Shown here: piece by piece, positions 57,440-64,000 of the stretch
Layout of the letters: each line of letters starts with the position of its first letter
How positions within the stretch are numbered: the first letter of the stretch is position 1
Source of the DNA: Icerya purchasi
Lineage: Eukaryota; Arthropoda; Insecta; Hemiptera; Monophlebidae
NCBI GenBank assembly: GCA_039619475.1
Contig: CM077115.1
Span: 141,372,172-141,436,171 of the forward strand
Direction: 5' to 3'
DNA: 64,000 bases
The notes under the pieces: generated by a model
Database searches by the model: none
Told to the model about the DNA's origin: nothing
The model's input: the letters and a program-made list of their open reading frames with translations, nothing else
Made by a program: the position numbers and the translations under genes

Positions 57440-59857
57440 TATATTGCCTGAAAGGGGACCAGTTCTACTAATAGCTTCGCAGATCAGACCCTTCGGATTT
57501 TTAATAATTTTACTTGGAAAATTTTTAAAACGAACCGCAGTGCAATGCTTAAAAGAAAATAGAGCACAAATACGTCAATTAAATAAATTGAAATTTGGAT
57601 TCAAATAACTAAAACCGGTAATAGATCATACGCGAGAGAAATAATTTGCAACGCTCTATAACAAAATGATACATTAACCTCATTTATTTGATTTTGAAAT
57701 TTACGTTTCCATTGTATTTATCACTGATATTTCAAATACATTTTCTTCCTTAGAATTTACATTATAATATTAAAAGTCATTCGCATCTTCGCTCCTTTCA
57801 TTTCAACATTTAAACTCTTAAATTTTAAAATTTGCGCGTTTCGTATTTTTTCTACGCTCTAATAATGAAAATAGAGCTGATTGAAAACAAAAATCAATCC
57901 TCTAGTGACTATAGAACCGGTTGTGGATTATTTCTAATTTTTGTCTCTCAACTTGATGTGTATATTTTTCAAAATTTAAGCCAAATAAATTTGAACTTTC
58001 AGAATTTTGTATTTTTTCTATGAAAAAAAAAAAAAAGAAAAAAAAATATGCTTTATTACCTATCATAAGAAGAAAAAAACTTGGGTTCTTTTTTTATTTT
58101 AATTTTATGCAAAAGTTGCTAATTTTTTACATTTTATTTTTAAAGAATAAAATTGAATTACTCCGTCCCAAAACGAACAATCCGTTTGTGACAGATCGGA
58201 TTTGGCATGAAAATAAATACTATCGCGCAAGCGACATAATACAACTTTCTTCATGTAATCGTTACTTCGCACGTTCAATTTAAAACGCTATGTTAATTTT
58301 TTTCTGTAGCGCATTTGCGAATCGCATAATTCTCCATAATTCAGTTGACCTTCCAAATAGTATTATTTCTGTATGAGTGATTTTTTCTACCATTCTCTAT
58401 CCACTAATCCGAATCCGTTTTTGTCGGTTCATCTATATTTCGAACCAAGGAGATTCGCTGAAAAACCGGACGCGACAGTTTAATATTAACCTCTAAAGTT
58501 TGCAAATATCTGTACAGATGAATTTTATAATAAACACAAGCATTTAGAGTGAATTGAAAGCTTCAATTTTACGTGTAGCGCAACGATATTTGGTCAAATA
58601 CATTTGAACAACAATCAAGTAAAAATTTTACTTTATAAGTTATTTCAAAGTTTTTCACAAATCTGCTGGATAACGTCTGGGGAAGTGTAAAAAAGTCGGA
58701 ATATACAATTTGGCAAATGCAGATTGTTTCGATATTCTAAAGGTAGGTACGACACAGAAATTTTCAACATATTTCCTACAACCTCCGAAATTTCATGTTT
58801 TGCGGCCATTTTTACGCCCCATCCATACTGTCAATTTCACCGCTGAAAATAATTTCCCAATACTCGCTTTTGCCGATACGTTTACTAGTTCTGTTTTGTT
58901 TTTTTTTCCCAGATGCACACCCAACCGATATAAACAGCGGCTTGTAAAATACCAATTAAAAAAATAATGCTAGCGACGATAACCAAAATAAACGGAAATA
59001 AATCGGCAAGCAAGTGTTTACTAATCAACCCAAAAGCCACAACGTCGAACCGTTGATAACATAATAATAGTCTTTAAGGAAGCTGTTAAATATTTATTTA
59101 TTTGGACCATCATGACAATTATGTAACTCTCGTTTTGCAACAAACTGCTACTCTATAAACAAATACTCACTCTGATATAAAGATGTTAAAAGTAATATTG
59201 ATTGAAGAGGTTTATAAATAGTAAACGACCCAACAGAACGATATATATTGATTTAAAAAAAAAAAGAAAAAAAAAAGAGGTTATGTAACGGGAGTAATTA
59301 AAAAGATGTTTATAAAACATCTAGAACGGATAAAAAAAATGAATACAGAACTATGCAAACTAGACACAGTCACTGCGGATGAATTCGATAGAGAAAAATG
59401 ATAAGGTGGCGGATCTGCCTTAACATATTAATAAATATCCTTGTCAGTGAACGAAGAGTTCAATTTATTAATAGCCAATAGACTAGTGTTACATGTATAC
59501 ATACACACATACATACATATATGCAAAGTGTTGTGTGCGTGCATGTACACACACACGCACGCACACAATCTCACACACACACACACATATATATATATAT
59601 ACGTATAAAGTAATCACTACATTAAGTTTATGACGTATAAAATCGTTTTCAAATTAATGTAAAATTGGAAAGATGATTGAGAAAGGATTATCCTTTTTGG
59701 AAGAAATTCAAGAATCTACAAATAATGGTAATTGTTAAAATTTAACTAATTTAAAAATGAATAAACATAGATGTGGTCAAAAAAGTTGAAAGAAAAACTT
59801 CTGTACTGGTTTTAGGCAAAGTAAAGCAAGCAAATAATAATAAAATAAATATGCGCG

Positions 59858-59925
<68 letters not shown>

Positions 59926-60425
59926 CATATATAATATGTTTATATTCTAATCATAAGTATATTCAGACAAATCAGTGTCGAAAAATAAGTTATACCATAT
60001 AACTTAGCATTAGGACGACATATTGAAAATTATATTTAAGGATTTTCTTTTATAAATAAAATAGCTGTCATTGCGTAAATTAGAATGAGCTTTTACATTA
60101 AGGAATAATATTTAACAAGGTAGATATATTTCTGCTAATAACATAATGTAACACTAGAGCAATTCAATTAGAATGTATATTTTTGCACTTGGTGACTATG
60201 TCATAACATCAGAATTGCCATGTTTAATACATATATGTATCTTTAGATCCGTTTACATGTATGTATACATATATATATATATATATATATAGGTGTGTGG
60301 ATTGGGAACCCCGTAAAAAAAAAATGTTTATATACAGCTTCCTTTTTTGGGCATGTTAACAGTGGAACTTGGCCAATGTTTAAAATTGTGAATTATATTA
60401 AGAAACGATTAAAACTTGAGGAAAT
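56564..60425. other. Intergenic, no gene seen
   Basis: AT-rich, with a TA tract at 57408-57442, a GT/AC/TA compound tract near 59500-59600 and the long (TA)n at 59860-59921. No coding trace I can support. Confidence 0.5.
59860..59921. repeat. (TA)n microsatellite
   Basis: About 31 uninterrupted TA dinucleotides. Confidence 0.97.
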
Positions 60426-60429
60426 AAAG

Positions 60430-60700
60430 GTGTCTAACAGAGGAACTATAGTAGAAGAAGGGAATGTACAGACGACATGGACACTGAAAGGAGTAGAGGG
60501 GTCAGAAGACTGGAATAACGAGTCGCATGTCCCGAGGAAATAAAGGGACATTCGAATAAGACGTGATTCGCATCACAAGTATAATTAAGCTTTAGAAAGT
60601 CAAAGGAACACAAAAGGAGCTGAACGAGAGAGAAACGGAAATGTGAAATTGAAAGCAGAATATGACTGAACTAAAAACAAACTATAGATGAAATAATAGA
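60430..60700 (-). mobile_element. I-like LINE 3' fragment, strongly decayed
   Basis: The plus strand at 60550-60640 (ACATTCGAATAAGACGTGATT, then ATCACAAGTATAATTAAGC, then AAAGGAGCTGAACGAGAG) parallels 51907-51990 (ACATTCGAAAAGGACATAATT, then ATCACAAATACAAGAAGAC, then AAAGGAGAAAGAGC), which lies in a minus-strand copy. The call rests on this similarity, not on readable protein. Confidence 0.55.
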
Positions 60701-61680
60701 ACGGCCAATGTTAGGGAAGAAATTAAACCAGGGAAAGGGGAGAAACTGGGCTATAAATCCTTTGGCCACTGTCAATAACACAGCCCCTTATTATCATTTA
60801 CGCTAGTTGAATTAAAACATGGAAAAGTAAATGAATCGAGGTATATATATATATATATATGCATGTATATACTTGTATATTCAAGATATGTTTTTGGAAT
60901 CATCTGCTGTTAGTAAAATGTATGATACAAAAAAATACGTTAGGGAAAAATTAAATAAAATTATTTAGAACACATCATGATTCGGTACTCCAATGCGCCA
61001 GGGATGAGTTTTTAAAAAATACAGTAATTAAAACGCAATGTAATAATAACGACGATAAACTGTTTACCGTTAAAACGTAACAATTACTACGATTTTTTTT
61101 TGAAAATGGTGGCAAATTAAGTTTTTATTAGCTAGTAATAAAAAAAGGTAATAATTCAAACTTTACATGAAAAGAATAATTCATCTGTAATGGAGGTTTA
61201 TTTATTTATACTTCATTTGCTCAATTATTCACTTTCAAAGTGCATGATTTTTCTAGCCCAGGGCGCTTGGGCGCGTTAAGAGTGTTTTTCAGTACACTCT
61301 TAATGTTATTATATTTTTGTCAAAAGTTAAGTATTTAATACAATAAACAACACAACCTAAACAGTTATGTAACAATAAACACCACTGCTCGCGCAACTAT
61401 GCGTATTTGTGCTAGATATATTTTAGTTATATTAATATTTAAGCATGTATATAATTGAATTAAATTAATTAATTGATTGATTATTACTAATGTTATTATT
61501 ATTAGTGTTATGTATGCGTAATTTTAAAATATTTTTTGGCTAACAAAAGTGCACCATATTATTCTGACGGCGGTATATATTTATTCTATCGAGTTTTTTC
61601 GGTTATGCATGCTATTCTAATATCTCTATATTTCATCAATTTCTCCGAAATCATTACACGTTCTAACACTAGCCCATTAG

Positions 61681-61714
<34 letters not shown>

Positions 61715-62547
61715 TTATACAACTAGAGTACTTTAAAGAAAATTTAGGAAAAAATCGTGCGGTTAATTTAAGCACGATTATCATCCTCAGACAACACGGT
61801 TTTTGATGGCTGCGCTTCTGAAGTAAACTTATTTTTAAGAAAAAACCTTAAAAGGAAAAAAAACGCAATAACGAAGTTAATGAGATTTCCCGGCGTTATA
61901 TAATTACATTTAATAATATTAATTAAATTTTCACTTACCCCGTAAACCGGATGAAATGGTTACTAGTTTTCGATGTTAATTACAACACAGACGCGCACCG
62001 AGCAAAACAATAAAAAAGTAATAGATGAAACGAAAAATTAATTTCTCCCATTAGGACGTGGTGAAAAAACAGTAATTGCTAAATGAACAGAACACCAGAG
62101 CAATTACCGACTGAGCATCAAAACGACGACGGGACGACTTTGTAACAGATAAGGGATATCGGCAGCAGCGGTAATGAGGAAGAACAAATTAACAAATGTA
62201 ATGATAACAGAACACCGTGGTCGTGGTCGACGATGCGGATGAGCTGTCGACAAGCACTGCGGAGATTTACGATGATAACAGCACTGACGCAGATAACTAG
62301 GCGAGACGAAACCAACCTCCAGCATTCAGCATAAACGGAAGCTGATTAAACGCTGGCTGCGCTAGCAACCCGTTCAATCGTAATTACTGCACATCACACT
62401 TACCCCCAGCTCCCCCGCCCACCACACCATAGAGCGCTAGTTCTGTCTTCTCGCTAAAAAACCAGATGGCGATCACCCCTTCGAGACGATCGTATTTATA
62501 ATTACCATTCGAACACGCTATCTATGTTGCGCATCGCGAACATATGT
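60701..62547. other. Downstream region of gene 2, no further gene seen
   Basis: It should contain the 3' UTR of gene 2 directly left of 62548 (about 62370-62547 is more GC-rich than the flanks). A perfect 10-bp-stem hairpin TTAAGAGTGT / ACACTCTTAA lies near 61277-61304, and an (ATT)n tract at 61682-61714. Confidence 0.45.
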
Positions 62548-62682
62548 TTAGTAGCACTGGAAATATGTCGAAGAATCGCAATTGGTTCCCTCAGTGTCCG
62601 ATTGAATTTCGACGTCGACCTTTCCATTTATGTTGCAGTCGTTCGTGGCGTTCGTGCTGCTGGATAAAGATCCTCTGCGCTG
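62548..62682 (-). CDS. Gene 2, terminal coding exon (partial gene)
   Basis: On the minus strand a long T-run plus TAACACAG forms a strong acceptor before 62682 (a second AG three bases further in is an alternative). The frame reads QRRGSLSSSTNATNDCNING, then KVDVEIQSDTEGTNC, then DSSTYFQCY and a TAA at 62548-62550, giving 44 codons. It looks like a flexible, hydrophilic C-terminal tail with an RRGS site that would suit a basophilic kinase. CpG and GC content are raised relative to the flanks, as in exon 1 of gene 1. The family is not recognised. The rest of the gene must lie beyond the right edge or in exons not recognised at 62.7-64 kb. Confidence 0.62.
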   Translation of the reverse strand, partial: QRRGSLSSSTNATNDCNINGKVDVEIQSDTEGTNCDSSTYFQCY

Positions 62683-62974
62683 CTGTGTTAAAAAAAAAAA
62701 AAGATTCGAATTAGAAAGAATTTGTTAATTTTTCAGTCATACTGAAAAAACTTTTTAATGAATTTCGAAGAGCCGCACACTTTAAAACGTTTTTGTTCTT
62801 TCCTTTTTTTTTTTCTTTAATTTAAGCAAAAACGTAGGTGAATACATACTTGTTTGTTAAACCTGTATAATAAAACATTGAAAATCATCTTTAAGTTAAA
62901 TATTTCGTTTTTAGAAGTACCCATAATTAGACACGTAGTCTTATTGATTAGTGATTGAAAAGATGCTACAATTC
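62683..62974. other. Intron of gene 2 (inferred), nothing else seen
   Basis: Includes the polypyrimidine tract next to the acceptor. Confidence 0.4.
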
Positions 62975-63340
62975 CCTGTTCTGAGCATCTTCATTTCTTG
63001 CGGGTAGACAACGTACTTGAAATATCCTCTCCAAATTCTCCACCTAAAATGAAGCGGCGATTTGCGACGCCAATCACATCTTTTTTGAATGTCCATTCCT
63101 TTCTGTTGAACGTTGTATTTTATATTCTTGTCTGCTGAAACTCAACCTACTCCTTATTGTGCATCTTATACTTTATTCTTCTCCTCACCATCCATTATTT
63201 CATCCATTAGTAGTTCCTTTATATTGTCCATATCTGACCGAATCAAAATTTAACTGACTGCTCTTTTTTCTTTCTTGATGTTTCTGGGTGTAGGTCCTTA
63301 GCTGACGTGCCCAAAGGGGGATCTAAAAAAAAAAAAAAAT
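62975..63340 (+). mobile_element. I-like LINE 3' fragment
   Basis: About 63051-63110 encodes NEAAICDANHIFFECPFLSVE, the best preserved 'C...H.FFECP.F' block of this family in the window. The end is TTTCTGGGTGTAGGTCCTTAG, a GCCCAAAGGGGGATCT word and a poly-A at 63325-63339. It is inserted in the inferred intron of gene 2, opposite in orientation to the gene. Confidence 0.75.
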
Positions 63341-64000
63341 TATATTTCATCCGATGTTTACTTAACGCGTCACAATATGCGACTTTATTCGCAATTAATA
63401 CGCTTTTATTTATATTTTATAATCCGTTGCTATTAACACTAATACACTTACATGCATAAAATTTTCCTAAAATCCGAATCAAATTTTTCTTCGGATAAAT
63501 TCGTTGCTGTCGAATTTACATCACAATACGCTCGGACTTCTAGCGGCATACGAATTAGACAAAATAGCAAGATACCGTATGTTTCAAAAAACTATCGTAT
63601 TAATGAAATACAGTTATCGATTTTTCTGTTGGCTAATATAAATGGAATATCGAGAAGAGTTATACTTAAGTTTAATGATTACGAATATGTATGCTTACGG
63701 ATGCGTCGCTAAATATATCGGTAACCAAATTTGTCAGTTTTTTTTTTTTTGTACAATACAGAAACAGTAATATCGGAAGAAAACATTCCCGTATACACTG
63801 CCGAGAAAATGATTAATCTACACGGCAAATTATTTTAGATAAAATTAGGGGGAAAAAAAAACAATACGATTTTGCCAGACTTTGCAAGCGCGCAAAGGGA
63901 ATTTATAATAAAACGTATACAAAAAAAAAACGGGTGTTATTCCTTGAAATGCCGTCGCGAAAACGGAAACATGATCTTATTAGACTGATTTCGACTCCAC
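63341..64000. other. Inferred intron of gene 2, no exon recognised
   Basis: An 86-codon open stretch at 63452-63712 on the plus strand has no recognisable domain. I find no convincing minus-strand exon for gene 2 here. Confidence 0.4.

Noticed and set aside
63452..63712. Possible gene of 86 codons at the right edge
   Set aside because: No domain or splice support; composition equals surrounding AT-rich DNA.

Overview
The window looks like nuclear DNA of an animal, most likely an insect. It is very AT-rich, full of A/T homopolymers and AT microsatellites, its host genes are split into short exons, and it holds jockey-, RTE- and I-like LINEs together with hAT and mariner transposons of types common in arthropods. 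I cannot name the species.

Host genes: two are visible, both on the minus strand and both cut by the window edge. Gene 1 (1.8-9.2 kb) has a complete first coding exon of 432 codons (low-complexity, Ser/Asn-rich) followed by four short exons. Their splice sites and phases join without a break into a coiled-coil C-terminal region that continues past the left edge. Its introns hold a mariner fossil and a LINE endonuclease fossil. Gene 2 shows only its terminal coding exon (62.55-62.68 kb) and comes in from the right edge. The roughly 53 kb between them shows no other host exon that I can support.

12.8-15.7 kb holds a decayed LINE (minus strand) and a ~260-bp tandem repeat. 17.7-30.5 kb is one structure: a 12.73-kb foldback-like DNA element with long inverted arms built from ~150-bp tandem repeats, perfect outer termini and a 9-bp target duplication (GGTGCCAAG). 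Three later insertions sit inside it, and each can be delimited by its own target duplication: an internally deleted hAT (1.2 kb, imperfect 8 bp), a full-length RTE-like LINE with an intact 1056-aa endonuclease/reverse transcriptase ORF (3.56 kb, perfect 12 bp, with a possible HDV-like ribozyme at its 5' end), and a complete hAT with an intact 616-aa BED/hAT transposase (3.83 kb, perfect 8 bp). Removing them leaves about 4.1 kb with no recognisable transposase.

30.9-47.96 kb is a LINE graveyard: a LINE 3' end, an I-like LINE fossil interrupted by a block holding mariner remains and a TTTCGTGACGC minisatellite, a nearly complete jockey-type LINE (ORF1, then ORF2 with two frameshifts) inserted into another repeat, an RNase H fossil, a 413-bp hAT-like MITE with an 8-bp target duplication, and another I-like 3' fragment. 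48-63.4 kb holds AT microsatellites, a second non-autonomous hAT-like element with a perfect 8-bp duplication, several more 3' fragments of the I-like LINE family in both orientations, a further LINE tail and a foldback MITE. The most notable items are the foldback-like composite and the two coding-intact elements inside it.
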